Assembly (NCBI GenBank): GCA_948443805.1
Contig: CAOJUB010000001.1
Location: forward strand, 62,001 to 126,000
Reading direction: 5' to 3'
Length of the DNA: 64,000 nucleotides
From: an uncultured Clostridia bacterium
Lineage (GTDB): Bacteria; Bacillota; Clostridia; Oscillospirales; UBA644
A program made the translations under genes and the position numbers. Positions 16,575 to 26,643 of this stretch are shown here, one piece after another; positions within the stretch are counted from its first letter, which is position 1, and every line of letters starts with the position of its first letter. The notes under the pieces were generated by a model. That model was not told the origin of the DNA. It saw only the letters and a list, made by a program, of their open reading frames with translations, and made no database searches.

Positions 16575-17414
16575 TCAGCGCGCGGTTTCTTTCTCAAAAT
16601 CGGCAACGAGTGCGTCCTGCAGTTTTTTCAGCAGTTCAGGCGCTTTCCCACCTGTCGGTTTTCCGTCAATTTCCGAAGCGGCAAGGCAGAAGGAGCCGGA
16701 AGAGGAAACAATAATTTCATCGGCGTCGAATAATTCGGCAAGGGTAAAGGGTCTTTTTTCAACCGGAATGCCGAGTTCCATGGATTTTTTGATCAGGTTC
16801 TTTCTTGCAATTCCCGGAAGGATCAGATTGTCGGTCGGCGGGGTGATGAATTTTCCGTCTTTGATGATATGAACGTTGCTGTGGGCGCATTCGGTGACGC
16901 GGTCGCCCCGGTGGAGAACCGATTCATCACAGCCGGCTTCTTCGGTTTTCTGCGCCGCCATGACGCTGGGGATCAGGTTCAGGGTTTTAATGTTGCAGTG
17001 CAAAAAGCGGGTGTCTTCCAGCGTAATCAGTTTGATTTTTTTGTATGTATCTTTTACCTTCGCCGGTTTCAGCGTAATCCAGACATTTGCCTTGCAGTCG
17101 GGAAATGCATGATTCCGGATTCCTGTTCCCCGGGTTACCTGCCAGTAAACAAACTGTTCGCCGTCGTCCACTTTGTTTACCATATCGCAGAGCAGCGTTT
17201 TCATTTCTTCTTTGGTGTGGGGAATCTCAATCCGAAGCAGTGCTGCGCTGTTGAAAAAGCGGTCGATATGATCGTCGAGGTTGTAAATTTTATGGTTTTT
17301 GCTGTAGGTCGCATCGTAAACACCGTCTCCGAAATAGCTGGCGCGGTCGTTCATGGGAATCATCATTTCTTCCAGCGGGCCGTAATTTCCGTTGTAATAA
17401 CCCAGATTTTTCAT
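16575..17414 (-). CDS. dat: D-amino-acid transaminase, first gene of the operon
   Basis: Class IV PLP aminotransferase of 279 residues. K143 in NIKTLNL is the expected PLP lysine; other family marks are MNDRASYFGDGVYDATY near residue 25, the VTRGTGIRNH segment, and VTECAHSNVHII. The family includes D-alanine aminotransferase and branched-chain aminotransferase; the short length and the company of D-glutamate cyclase and alanine racemase favour the D-specific enzyme (D-alanine plus 2-oxoglutarate to D-glutamate plus pyruvate). The ATG at 17414 has GAAAGGATG upstream and a promoter about 100 bases further up. Confidence 0.85.
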   Translation of the reverse strand: MKNLGYYNGNYGPLEEMMIPMNDRASYFGDGVYDATYSKNHKIYNLDDHIDRFFNSAALLRIEIPHTKEEMKTLLCDMVNKVDDGEQFVYWQVTRGTGIRNHAFPDCKANVWITLKPAKVKDTYKKIKLITLEDTRFLHCNIKTLNLIPSVMAAQKTEEAGCDESVLHRGDRVTECAHSNVHIIKDGKFITPPTDNLILPGIARKNLIKKSMELGIPVEKRPFTLAELFDADEIIVSSSGSFCLAASEIDGKPTGGKAPELLKKLQDALVADFEKETAR

Positions 17415-17518
17415 TTTCTATCATCCTTTCTTCTATCGCGAGCCTGATGTCTCAGGTTGTGTTTTACGGGGGCGTCTTTGTATCTTCCCTCAAACGGTAA
17501 GATCCAATACTATTATTG

Positions 17519-17546
17519 ATTATAGCACTTATATTTATAAAAACAA
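17519..17546 (-). promoter_or_regulatory. promoter of the D-glutamate/5-oxoproline operon
   Basis: On the minus strand TTGTTT and TATAAT are 16 bases apart, about 100 bases before dat. No other promoter of this quality was seen within the operon. Confidence 0.55.
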
Positions 17547-17686
17547 CAAATATTTTGTGAACATTTTTTTTGTCAAAAAAAATTTGAATTGAATCCGGAA
17601 CAGCGGATAAATCCGCACTGTCCCGTTCGGCCGGAAACGGTTTGGTTTTCTTTTTCCGTTTCAGAATCCGGGGATAAAGACTGTGA

Positions 17687-17715
17687 TTGACAAAAATCCG
17701 GTTTTATGATATACT
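17687..17715 (+). promoter_or_regulatory. strong sigma-A promoter for the secreted dockerin glycosidase
   Basis: TTGACA and TATACT are separated by exactly 17 bases. The sequence TGATATACTATA is shared with the promoter of the other dockerin gene at 33203. Confidence 0.85.
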
Positions 17716-17854
17716 ATACAAGTAAAATTTTGCTGTGCCGCGATTTCTTATCCCGGACACAATTTTCTGCGGCGGTTCGGGTGAATTTTTTGTCCGGTCG
17801 GAAGCGGCAGCGAAAACCGTTATTCCATATTTTTCGAAGAAAGGGCGAGGCCAC

Positions 17855-19768
17855 TTGAAAAAGATGTTTTTTTGTGTTGGATTTTTTTGTTTTTCTTTGT
17901 TTTTTCTTTCTTCCGCGCTCTTTTCTTCCGCTGCCGGCGAACCGATTGCCGGATCGGCGCCGACCGTTACGGAACTGTACCCGGGGGTTTCGTCTTCTTC
18001 TTATTCGCTGGCTTCTTCCTCGGCATACGGAACACAGAAAATTACGGTAGTGGAGTTCGATCCGAAGCAGGAAGACCTGTATTTTGACGTAACCAATACC
18101 CGCGCCAACCTGAATAATCTTCGCACGGTCTCCAAGGCGGTTTCTGAATTCAACCAGAATAATAACGCTGGAAAGACGGTCATTGCGGCGCTGAACGGGG
18201 ATATGTGGACGACGGCGTACGCGCATTCCCGGATTGAAGGCAAGGGGACAAGCTACGGCGGATATTCCGATGCTGTTGTGACAAAAGAACTGACGGTTCC
18301 CCGTGGATTTACCATGTATAACGGAGAAATTGTATGCAGCCAGCATATGGTTTTTGAAACGCCGTATGAAGGGGTGTTTCAGTCGTTCGGCATGGCGGCC
18401 GACCGAACGCCGTTACTCGGCCAGATCGATGTGCATATTTCGGTGAAAAATTTGCGTTCGGACCGTACTTTTTCTCCCGACGGGCTCAACCGGCTTCCGG
18501 CCAACGATGCGTTTGTTCTTTATTCAGATAAAGGGCCTGCGTCCAATTATGCACTTTCCGATGCTTTTGAAATAACGGTTGATTGCGACGGTGATTACCG
18601 GATTACCGCCGATTCTGTTTTCCGGGGGAAGGTTACCGGATTATATGCGGCGGGCGGGGCAAAACCTGCCATGCAGGAAAACCGTTTGATTTTGACCTTC
18701 CGGGGGACAAAGGCCGACCTTTTCAAAGAATTTGCCGTCGGCGACGAAATAGAGTTTTCTTTTTCTATCGAAGACCGTATGGGCAATACCGAACAGTGGA
18801 AGACTGTGACGAATGCCGTCGGCGGACATATGCCGCTGATTCTGAACGGCGTTTCCACCGGCCTTGCCGATTCGACAAGATATCCGGCAGCGATTCTGGG
18901 AATCAAAGAAAACGGAAATGTTGTAATGATTATTAACGACGGACGGCAGTCGGGATATAGCGTGGGGCTGAAAATTTCACTCTGGGATGAACTTCTTTCT
19001 GAAATCGGCGTGAAAACCGCCTTCCTTCTCGACGGCGGCGGAAGCGCCGAAATGGTTGCGCTGAACGGGGCGGGGTATTCTTTGGTCAACCGGCCCTGCA
19101 ATAAAAAGGCGGACGGTTCGTACGGTGCGGAGCGGACGGTTGTCAATACGGTATTCCTTTCGTGGCATCAGCATTCGGGCGGGCAGGCAAACTGCGCTTC
19201 CGGCGCGGTGTGTGACGTTTGCGGAGAATCTTACGGTCCGTTGGATTCAGACGCGCATTCCTATCAGGAACAGTCGGTGGCGCCCACCTGTGAGGAAGAT
19301 GGCGGGGTTCTTCATCGCTGCGTGTATTGCGACGATCGGTACCTGACCGATATCCTGCCGGCACTCGGTCATACCGGCGGCACGGCAACCTGCCTTGATC
19401 GGGCGGTTTGCGCCCGGTGCTATAAAGAGTACGGCGAGGTTGATCCCAACGGTCATTTCCTTTCCGGAACCCATTGTTCGTACTGCGGCGCTCAGGCAAC
19501 GCTTTTCCGGTGCGGTGATTTAAATTATGACGGCCGGATTTCGTCGGTCGACGCCGTGCTTTGCAGCCGGCTTCTTGCCGGATGGGATATTTCTGTTCCC
19601 CTGTTTGTTGCCGATATGGACGGAGACGGCCGGTGGTCGGTCGTAGACGGCGTTCTTCTCAAGAGAAGTTTGGCCAGATGGACGGTGCAGTCTAAAATCG
19701 GAGAGGAAAAATATCTTTTTGATACCGTCGTTTCTGCCGCTGCGTTCTTTTTGAGGGCGGCATCCTGA
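17855..19768 (+). CDS. secreted phosphodiester glycosidase-like (NAGPA/DUF2233) protein with C-terminal dockerin
   Basis: 637-residue secreted protein. TTG 17855 (GCGAGG upstream) gives a signal peptide rich in Phe/Leu ending near SSAAG; the longer ORF-track start would bury it. Residues 40 to about 430 match the phosphodiester glycosidase family (NAGPA, exopolysaccharide-related), with LNGDMWTT and the signature LLDGGGSAEMV. Next come about 110 residues of Cys/His-rich repeats (CDVCGESYG, HRCVYCDD, CARCYKEYG), which I cannot name. The end is a dockerin-like pair of calcium loops, DLNYDGRISSVD and DMDGDGRWSVVD, implying docking to a cohesin-bearing partner. No cohesin gene is in the window. 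Confidence 0.85.
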   Translation: MKKMFFCVGFFCFSLFFLSSALFSSAAGEPIAGSAPTVTELYPGVSSSSYSLASSSAYGTQKITVVEFDPKQEDLYFDVTNTRANLNNLRTVSKAVSEFNQNNNAGKTVIAALNGDMWTTAYAHSRIEGKGTSYGGYSDAVVTKELTVPRGFTMYNGEIVCSQHMVFETPYEGVFQSFGMAADRTPLLGQIDVHISVKNLRSDRTFSPDGLNRLPANDAFVLYSDKGPASNYALSDAFEITVDCDGDYRITADSVFRGKVTGLYAAGGAKPAMQENRLILTFRGTKADLFKEFAVGDEIEFSFSIEDRMGNTEQWKTVTNAVGGHMPLILNGVSTGLADSTRYPAAILGIKENGNVVMIINDGRQSGYSVGLKISLWDELLSEIGVKTAFLLDGGGSAEMVALNGAGYSLVNRPCNKKADGSYGAERTVVNTVFLSWHQHSGGQANCASGAVCDVCGESYGPLDSDAHSYQEQSVAPTCEEDGGVLHRCVYCDDRYLTDILPALGHTGGTATCLDRAVCARCYKEYGEVDPNGHFLSGTHCSYCGAQATLFRCGDLNYDGRISSVDAVLCSRLLAGWDISVPLFVADMDGDGRWSVVDGVLLKRSLARWTVQSKIGEEKYLFDTVVSAAAFFLRAAS

Positions 19769-19829
19769 AAAAAATAAATTTAGATATAGAAGTGAGAGCA
19801 GCCGTTTGTCGGCAGAGGGGAGTTCTGGG

Positions 19830-21224
19830 ATGAAAACAGACGTTGTAATTGTCGGCGCAGGTCCCGCCGGAATTTTTACCGCGTTGGAAATGATACGGAA
19901 AGGCAGCCGGAAAAAAATTACGATTGTTGAGAAAGGACAGCCGGTTGAAAAACGGGTGTGCCCGAAAAGCCGGACAAAAAAGTGTGTAAACTGCAAACCG
20001 TATTGCCATATTACCACCGGCTTTTCCGGCGCCGGTGCGTTTTCCGACGGTAAGCTGTCTCTCAGCTATGAGGTCGGCGGTGATCTTCCGTCCCTGATCG
20101 GCGAGGATTTTGCGCAGGAGACGATTCGGTATGCCGATCAGATTTATCTGGAATTCGGAGCCGATACGCATGTGGAAGGAATCCATAATTCTGCTGAGGT
20201 AAAGGATATCCGGAAACGCGCGATCCAGGCCGGCCTGCGGCTTGTGGACTGTCCGATTCGGCATATGGGAACCGAAAAAGCGCAGGGCATTTATTTTTCT
20301 ATCGAACAATATTTGGCCGAGCATGGCGTGGAAATGCTGTTTGGCTGGGAATGTACAAATTTAATTCTGGAAGATTCGGTCTGCCGGGGCGTTACGCTGA
20401 CCGACGGACGCAAGGAAATGGAAATCCTCAGCGGCCGGACGATTGTCGCTACCGGCCGGCGGGGCGCCGATTGGTTGGAGAAAATCTGCGCCGTTCATCA
20501 TATCGCCCATCAGCCGGGAACGGTGGATATCGGCGTCCGGGTTGAGGTTCGCAATGAGATTATGGAGCGGGTTAACGAGGTTTTATATGAATCCAAACTG
20601 ATCGGATATCCGAAACCCTTTAAAAATAAGGTGCGTATTTTCTGTCAGAATCCGGGCGGTTTTGTCAGTCAGGAAAATTATGATAACGATCTTGCCGTTG
20701 TAAACGGCCATTCGTATAAGGATTTGAAATCGGACAACACCAATCTGGCCATCCTGTGTTCGCACAACTTTAACGAGCCGTTCAATCAGCCGATTTCTTA
20801 TGCGCAGAAGGTCGGGGAACTGACCAACATGCTTGGCGCCGGGCATATTTTAGTGCAGCGTTACGGCGATATTCTCGACGGCAAGAGAACCTGGCCGAAA
20901 GAACTTTCGCAGTCAAATCTCCGGCCGACGCTGCCTGACGCCGTTGCCGGCGATATTACGGCCGCAATGCCGTATCGGGCGATGATCAATATTATTAATT
21001 TTATTCAGGCGGTCGATCATGTGGTTCCCGGCTTTGCATCGACGGAAACGTTGCTGTATTCGCCGGAACTGAAATTTTACAGCAACCGGGTAAAAATGAC
21101 GCCGGAACTGGATACGAGTATTCAGGGGCTTCACTGCCTTGGTGATTCGAGCGGCTGGACCCGCGGCCTGATGATGGCTTCGGTCATGGGGGTTGTGATG
21201 GGCAGAAAACTGGCGGAGGAATAG
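19830..21224 (+). CDS. FAD-dependent oxidoreductase (COG2509 type)
   Basis: 464 residues. The N-terminal dinucleotide fold is VIVGAGPAGIFTALEM; a cysteine-rich segment (CPKSRTKKCVNCKPYC) and FSGAGAFSDGKL follow. The C-terminus has the FAD-contact region GLHCLGDSSGWTRGLMMAS. This matches the family of uncharacterised FAD-dependent dehydrogenases found in many Clostridia; the substrate is not known. ATG 19830, with GAGGGGAG upstream, is the start rather than 19806. It follows the dockerin gene by 61 bases but has no obvious functional tie to it. Confidence 0.85.
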   Translation: MKTDVVIVGAGPAGIFTALEMIRKGSRKKITIVEKGQPVEKRVCPKSRTKKCVNCKPYCHITTGFSGAGAFSDGKLSLSYEVGGDLPSLIGEDFAQETIRYADQIYLEFGADTHVEGIHNSAEVKDIRKRAIQAGLRLVDCPIRHMGTEKAQGIYFSIEQYLAEHGVEMLFGWECTNLILEDSVCRGVTLTDGRKEMEILSGRTIVATGRRGADWLEKICAVHHIAHQPGTVDIGVRVEVRNEIMERVNEVLYESKLIGYPKPFKNKVRIFCQNPGGFVSQENYDNDLAVVNGHSYKDLKSDNTNLAILCSHNFNEPFNQPISYAQKVGELTNMLGAGHILVQRYGDILDGKRTWPKELSQSNLRPTLPDAVAGDITAAMPYRAMINIINFIQAVDHVVPGFASTETLLYSPELKFYSNRVKMTPELDTSIQGLHCLGDSSGWTRGLMMASVMGVVMGRKLAEE

Positions 21225-21262
21225 AACTTCGTTTGGATTTGTGAAAAAGAAAGGTTGTTTCT

Positions 21263-23035
21263 ATGATGAAAAAAATAACGGCGTTGTTTCTTTTGATTGG
21301 CATGTTGCTTTCTTTTGCGGCAGGATGCAAAGAATATATCCCCCCTGAATCGGAGATCCGGGAATATGATCCGGACGCGAAACGGGAATGCGTGGAGTAC
21401 CGGGACGAGGGAATTTACGGCTTTGGCGTTTACAGAGATGGAACGGCGGTGATTACTTTCGTAAACGCTTCGGGGGATATTGAGATTCCCTCTTCGGTCG
21501 GCGGATATCCGGTAACGGCGCTCCGGGAAGATTTGTTTTCCGAACGGTCGGATATCACTTCCGTAACGATTCCGGAATCGGTGACGGAGATCGGCGACTA
21601 TGCTTTTTACGGCTGTTCTTCTTTGAATACGGTTACGCTTCCGGCTACAGTTTCGGAAATCGGAACCGGCGCTTTCAATAAAACGCCCTGGCTGGAAAAC
21701 AGCACGGAAACGTTTTTGATTGTCGGCGACGGGATTCTTTTGCGCTATCAGCCGGGTGACGAGACTGGAAAGCCTGCGGTCGAGGTTCCGGAAGGGGTCA
21801 AGAAAATCGGCGCGTACGCTTTTTATTCGACTCCGGTTTCATCGGTCCGGATTCCGGAAGGCGTTACTTCGATCGGCGCTTACTCGTTTCATCATTGCGA
21901 ATATCTGACCACGGTTGCCATTCCTTCCACGGTGACCGAACTCGGTATGGGGGCTTTCAGTAACTGCGGCGCGTTGACGAGGGCGGAAATCCCGGAAGGG
22001 GTCGAGGTTCTGCCGGATGCGGTATTCTCGGAATGTTATTCGCTGTCTTCGGTAAATATCCCGAAAAATACGTATTATATCGGGGATTCTGCTTTTTATG
22101 CCTGCTATCTGGTTTCCGAACTGACGATTCCGAAAACGGTGACGGAGATCGGCTTCGAGGCCTTTACCGATACGGCGTGGGAAAAGAACCTGACCGGGGA
22201 ATTTGTCGTTGTCGGGTATGGGATTTTACTGAAATACAACGGAAATCAGGAAACGGTTCGGATTCCGAAAAAAGTGCTGGAAATTTCGTATGCCTTTAAA
22301 GATAATGACACGGTGAAATATATTCATTTCAGTGAGAATATCCGTCAGATCGGCAAAGGAGCGTTTTATAACTGCAAAAAACTTCTGTCTGTTGAAATAC
22401 CAAATACTGTTAAAAAACTGGGCGCAATGGCATTTTTCGGTTGTGAGAGCTTGAATTCGGCAGTCTTGCCGGAAGAACTTTCCGAGATCGGTTTTGCTGC
22501 CTTTTCCGGATGCAAAAGTTTGGTTTCGGTTAATTTTCCTGACGGGCTTGCGGAAATACCGTCTTCTTGTTTTAAAGAGACTTCGATTTCGGAATTCACC
22601 TTTTCTCCCAATGTCCGGGTGATCGGCAGCAGTGCTTTTGAGGGATGTGAGAAAATCACCTCGCTGACAGTGCCGGAAACGGTAACCGAAATCGGCGACG
22701 ATGCTTTTCATAAATGTACATCACTGGAAACGATTGAGCTTTCCGCGAAAATAGACCGGATCGGGTTGGGGGTATTTCAGTCCTGTACTTCGCTGAAAAC
22801 AATAGTGATTCCCGAGGGGGTTCAGCGGCTGCACCTTGCTTCGTTTTGGAACTGTACTGCTTTGGAACGGATTGTCCTTCCTGCTTCTCTTTCGGAAATT
22901 GGCGCTTACGCTTTTGAGAAATGCGAGAATCTGCAAACGATTTGTTTTGCCGGTACGCAGCCGCAGTGGGAGGCCGTTGCCGTGAACGACAGCAACGATC
23001 TTTCTTCGGTTTCGGTTGTTTATGACTATCGTTAA
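21263..23035 (+). CDS. surface lipoprotein with LRR_5 (BspA-type) leucine-rich repeats
   Basis: 590 residues. The N-terminus is a lipoprotein signal with the lipobox FAAGC, so the protein is expected on the outer face of the membrane. From about residue 75 to the end it consists of BspA-like LRR_5 units of 22-23 residues (pattern SVTIPESVTEIGDYAFYGCS). No dockerin or other anchor follows. Such proteins usually bind host, microbial or polymer surfaces, but the ligand cannot be read from sequence. It lies 38 bases after the FAD oxidoreductase gene and is followed by a very strong terminator. Confidence 0.88.
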   Translation: MMKKITALFLLIGMLLSFAAGCKEYIPPESEIREYDPDAKRECVEYRDEGIYGFGVYRDGTAVITFVNASGDIEIPSSVGGYPVTALREDLFSERSDITSVTIPESVTEIGDYAFYGCSSLNTVTLPATVSEIGTGAFNKTPWLENSTETFLIVGDGILLRYQPGDETGKPAVEVPEGVKKIGAYAFYSTPVSSVRIPEGVTSIGAYSFHHCEYLTTVAIPSTVTELGMGAFSNCGALTRAEIPEGVEVLPDAVFSECYSLSSVNIPKNTYYIGDSAFYACYLVSELTIPKTVTEIGFEAFTDTAWEKNLTGEFVVVGYGILLKYNGNQETVRIPKKVLEISYAFKDNDTVKYIHFSENIRQIGKGAFYNCKKLLSVEIPNTVKKLGAMAFFGCESLNSAVLPEELSEIGFAAFSGCKSLVSVNFPDGLAEIPSSCFKETSISEFTFSPNVRVIGSSAFEGCEKITSLTVPETVTEIGDDAFHKCTSLETIELSAKIDRIGLGVFQSCTSLKTIVIPEGVQRLHLASFWNCTALERIVLPASLSEIGAYAFEKCENLQTICFAGTQPQWEAVAVNDSNDLSSVSVVYDYR

Positions 23036-23057
23036 AGGATAACATGAATATTGTATG

Positions 23058-23105
23058 CTCCGCCGCCTTTCTGTGCAGAAAGGCGGCGGAGTTTTGTCGG
23101 TTTTT
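23058..23105 (+). terminator. very strong intrinsic terminator after the LRR lipoprotein
   Basis: A perfect 16-bp stem (CTCCGCCGCCTTTCTG pairing with its complement) with a minimal loop, followed by TTTTGTCGGTTTTTC. Confidence 0.92.
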
Positions 23106-23263
23106 CTTTTTTTGCAACACCAATTGTTTTGTCTGTTCCCGGACGGCCGCCTGAACGGCTGCGGTGTTGTCTTTCCCCGTTTGCGCTATGCTTTTTTCCA
23201 AGGAAGGCCGGGCTTCTTTGGGAGGAAATGGAAAACTTTTTTGAAAAATCGGCGGGGGAAATA

Positions 23264-23292
23264 TTTACAAGGGCGAAAAAATGTGGTATAAT
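23264..23292 (+). promoter_or_regulatory. consensus promoter leading into the structured repeat
   Basis: TTTACA and TATAAT with a 17-base spacer and TG one base before the -10 box. The surrounding 35 bases closely resemble the metK promoter at 57629 (shared GGGAAATATTTACAAG-type core). Confidence 0.7.
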
Positions 23293-23445
23293 ATATGCAG
23301 GAAATCATTGTTTCGCTATGATTTAGCGGCGCTGCCGCATCATGCTACGCATGACCTGTATTATTGACGGCCTCGCAAAAATGTTCTTGCAAGCAAACAT
23401 TTTTGCTTCATGGTATAATAAAGAACAGTAAACTGTTCTTTATCG
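23287..23445 (+). repeat. dispersed structured repeat, plus-strand copy
   Basis: Modules in order: TATAAT; an outer stem (CAGG with CCTG) enclosing three hairpin arms (AAATCAT..ATGATTT, GCGGC..GCCGC, TCATGC..GCATGA); the linker TTGACGGCCTCGC; an 11-bp hairpin (GCAAAAATGTT with AACATTTTTGC); then CATGGTATAATAAAGAACAG-TAAA-CTGTTCTT. The same modules occur in the same order on the minus strand at 31.3-31.7 kb. The element ends about 20 bases before the Nudix start codon. Confidence 0.8.
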
Positions 23446-23466
23446 TGAACGTGAGGGGAATTTTTT

Positions 23467-23889
23467 ATGGTTCGTTTTTATGATGCAGTAGAAGATTCTT
23501 TGTTAAAATTTGCTGTGATTGTCGCGAAATATCGGGGACAATATGTTTATTGCAAACACCGGAGACGGAATACCTGGGAAATCCCGGGCGGGCATCGGGA
23601 GCCCGGAGAGACGATCGAACAAGCGGCGCGGCGGGAATTGGCAGAGGAAACCGGCGCTGTTTTGTATTCCCTGGTTCCTGTTTGCGTGTATTCTGTTTCC
23701 GCTCCGGATTCGGATCTTTGTCCGGAAACTTTCGGCGCGTTGTATTTTGCGGAAATTGAACGTTTCGACGGGACGCTTCATTGTGAAATTGAAAAAATTA
23801 TGTTCTGCGACCGTCTTCCCGAAACGCTGACGTATCCGGAGATTCAGCCTTTTCTTCTGCGGGAGGTTGAACGAAGACTTTTTTCGTGA
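23467..23889 (+). CDS. Nudix hydrolase
   Basis: 140-residue Nudix fold protein. The Nudix box is complete: [20 protein letters not shown] followed by ETG. It hydrolyses a nucleoside diphosphate linked to another group; the substrate (8-oxo-dGTP, dATP, or a sugar nucleotide) cannot be told from the box. The ATG at 23467 follows GTGAGGGG. The transcript probably starts within the repeat just upstream and would begin with the GAACAG-CTGTTC hairpin. The ATP synthase genes begin 94 bases later in the same direction. Confidence 0.9.
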   Translation: MVRFYDAVEDSLLKFAVIVAKYRGQYVYCKHRRRNTWEIPGGHREPGETIEQAARRELAEETGAVLYSLVPVCVYSVSAPDSDLCPETFGALYFAEIERFDGTLHCEIEKIMFCDRLPETLTYPEIQPFLLREVERRLFS

Positions 23890-23983
23890 AATGAAAATAT
23901 GAAATAGAAAATTGCGGTTTCGGCTGTGCCGGTATCTTTTCCGGCCGACTGAAAGCGAAAAATAAGAAAGGGCGGGGCAGCCG

Positions 23984-24391
23984 ATGAAGAAAGTGGATGA
24001 AACGGTACGGAAAGAAACCGGATATATTGCCGCATGTACGGTCATTTTAAGTATGTTGACGCAGGCGGTGTTTCTGGTGCTGGGTCGCTGGGACATTTCC
24101 GTTCTTTTGGGGAACCTTTTCTGCGGTGGCGTTGCGGTGCTGAATTTTTTCCTTTTGGGGCTGACGGTTCAGTCGGCAATGCAGAAGGAGGAAAAAGAAG
24201 CGAAAGAAACCATGCGTACTTCGCAGCGTCTTCGGACGGTTCTGCTGTTTGTCGCCGCTGTGGTCGGCGTTCTCGTGCCTTGTTTTCATCCGGTTCCGGC
24301 GTTGTTGTCTCTTTTCTTCCCCCGGATCGCCATTCTGTTCCGGCCGTTGTTTATGAAAAAAGAAACGTCCGGGAAACCGGAAAAGGAGTGA
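23984..24391 (+). CDS. atpI: ATP synthase subunit I-like protein
   Basis: 135-residue membrane protein with four hydrophobic segments, directly before atpB, the usual position of the poorly conserved atpI gene. It is thought to help assemble the c-ring and, in some species, to take part in magnesium uptake. Sequence alone gives weak support; position and topology give most of it. The ATG at 23984 follows AAGGGCGG. Six bases separate it from atpB. Confidence 0.72.
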   Translation: MKKVDETVRKETGYIAACTVILSMLTQAVFLVLGRWDISVLLGNLFCGGVAVLNFFLLGLTVQSAMQKEEKEAKETMRTSQRLRTVLLFVAAVVGVLVPCFHPVPALLSLFFPRIAILFRPLFMKKETSGKPEKE

Positions 24392-24397
24392 TGGGTC

Positions 24398-25598
<1,201 letters not shown>

Positions 25599-25613
25599 AG
25601 GAGACGACTTTTT

Positions 25614-26129
25614 ATGCAAAATCTGGACGTCATATCAATCAATTTATGGCAGATTTTGATTTCTTTATGCAATCTGTTTCTTTTGTTTTTGATTTTGAAA
25701 AAATTCCTGTATAAACCGGTGAAAAAAATGATGGCGCAGCGGCAGGCAGCACTGGATGAACAATATGAGAAAGCGGCCGAAAGCGAACGCGCTGCCGAAA
25801 TGGACCGCAAAGCCTGGGCGGAAAAAATACAGGGGGCGAAGGCGGAAGCCGACCGCCTGGTTAAAACGGCGGAAGCACGCGCCGACCGGCGTTCCGAGCA
25901 GATTGTGGCCAAGGCGAAAGATGAGGCGGACGGAATTCTCCGTGACGCACAGAGCCAGGCAGTTCTGGAAAAGAAAAAGGCCAAGGCCGAGATCAAACGG
26001 GAAATTGTTGACGTTTCTGCTGCGCTGACCGAAAAAATTCTGCGACGCGAGATTTCGGAAGACGACCATCGGGCAATTTTGGATTCAGTCTTGTCGGAAA
26101 TAGGTGAAGAAAATGACGGATATCAGTAA
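25614..26129 (+). CDS. atpF: ATP synthase Fo subunit b
   Basis: 171 residues: one N-terminal membrane helix (LWQILISLCNLFLLFLILKKF) followed by a long charged coiled coil rich in Ala, Glu and Lys, as expected for the peripheral stalk. Its end overlaps the start of atpH by 17 bases, so the two are translationally coupled. Confidence 0.95.
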   Translation: MQNLDVISINLWQILISLCNLFLLFLILKKFLYKPVKKMMAQRQAALDEQYEKAAESERAAEMDRKAWAEKIQGAKAEADRLVKTAEARADRRSEQIVAKAKDEADGILRDAQSQAVLEKKKAKAEIKREIVDVSAALTEKILRREISEDDHRAILDSVLSEIGEENDGYQ

Positions 26130-26643
26130 GGAATATGCGTCGGCGTTATTTGAACTGGCACGGGAAATTTCCGCTGAAAAAGAGTTTCTTGAGGCGCTGT
26201 TTCTGATTCAGGCCGCGCTGAAGGAACAGCCGGAATATGTTTCGGTTCTTTCTTCCCCGAATCTTTCGGTGCGGGAAAAAAAATCGTTATTGGAAAAAGC
26301 TTTTGCCTCGTTTGTTCCGGAACCGGTTCTTTCTTTTGCCGAACTGCTTTGTGAAAAAGGGCATATGTCTTGTTTTCATGATTGTGTGAAGGAGTATCAG
26401 GCGCTTTACCAAACATTTTGTTCGGTGTCTTCGGCCAGGGTTGTCAGCGCGGTCGCGCTGACGGAGGAGGAAAAAAGACGTTTGACGGAGAAACTGGAAA
26501 AAATCAGCGGCCATCGGGTGCAGACGCATTATGAAACCGATGAAGCGATTCTAGGCGGCCTGATTGTTTATATGGACGATACGGTTATCGACGGCAGTCT
26601 TCGCCGGCAATTAAAAGACGTAAGGGATGTGATCGGAACATGA
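26113..26643 (+). CDS. atpH: ATP synthase F1 subunit delta
   Basis: 176 residues, OSCP/delta family, joining the peripheral stalk to the top of F1. The opening ([14 protein letters not shown]) and the C-terminal [21 protein letters not shown] segment are typical. ATG 26113, with AGGTGA five bases upstream, is preferred over the GTG at 26104. Its stop overlaps the atpA start as ATGA. Confidence 0.94.
   Translation: MTDISKEYASALFELAREISAEKEFLEALFLIQAALKEQPEYVSVLSSPNLSVREKKSLLEKAFASFVPEPVLSFAELLCEKGHMSCFHDCVKEYQALYQTFCSVSSARVVSAVALTEEEKRRLTEKLEKISGHRVQTHYETDEAILGGLIVYMDDTVIDGSLRRQLKDVRDVIGT

Larger units (their letters stand above)
17415..17854. other. divergent promoter region between dat and the dockerin glycosidase
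   Basis: This 440-base region holds one promoter for each direction, an A/T-rich stretch around 17520-17590, and between them two inverted repeats (GCGGAT-AA-ATCCGC at 17603-17616, and one around CGGCCGG near 17630). No gene is supported. Confidence 0.6.
23036..23466 (+). other. intergenic region with terminator, promoter and structured repeat
   Basis: 431 bases without a supported gene. In order: the LRR gene's terminator (23058-23105), a spacer, a consensus promoter (23264-23292), a cloverleaf-like module (23287-23352), a second hairpin module, an extended -10 box and a short hairpin (to about 23433), then the Nudix start. The 91-codon ORF at 23051-23326 runs through the terminator and is rejected. 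Confidence 0.7.

Noticed and set aside
23051-23326. 91-codon plus-strand frame
   Set aside because: It begins inside the terminator of the LRR lipoprotein gene and runs through a promoter.
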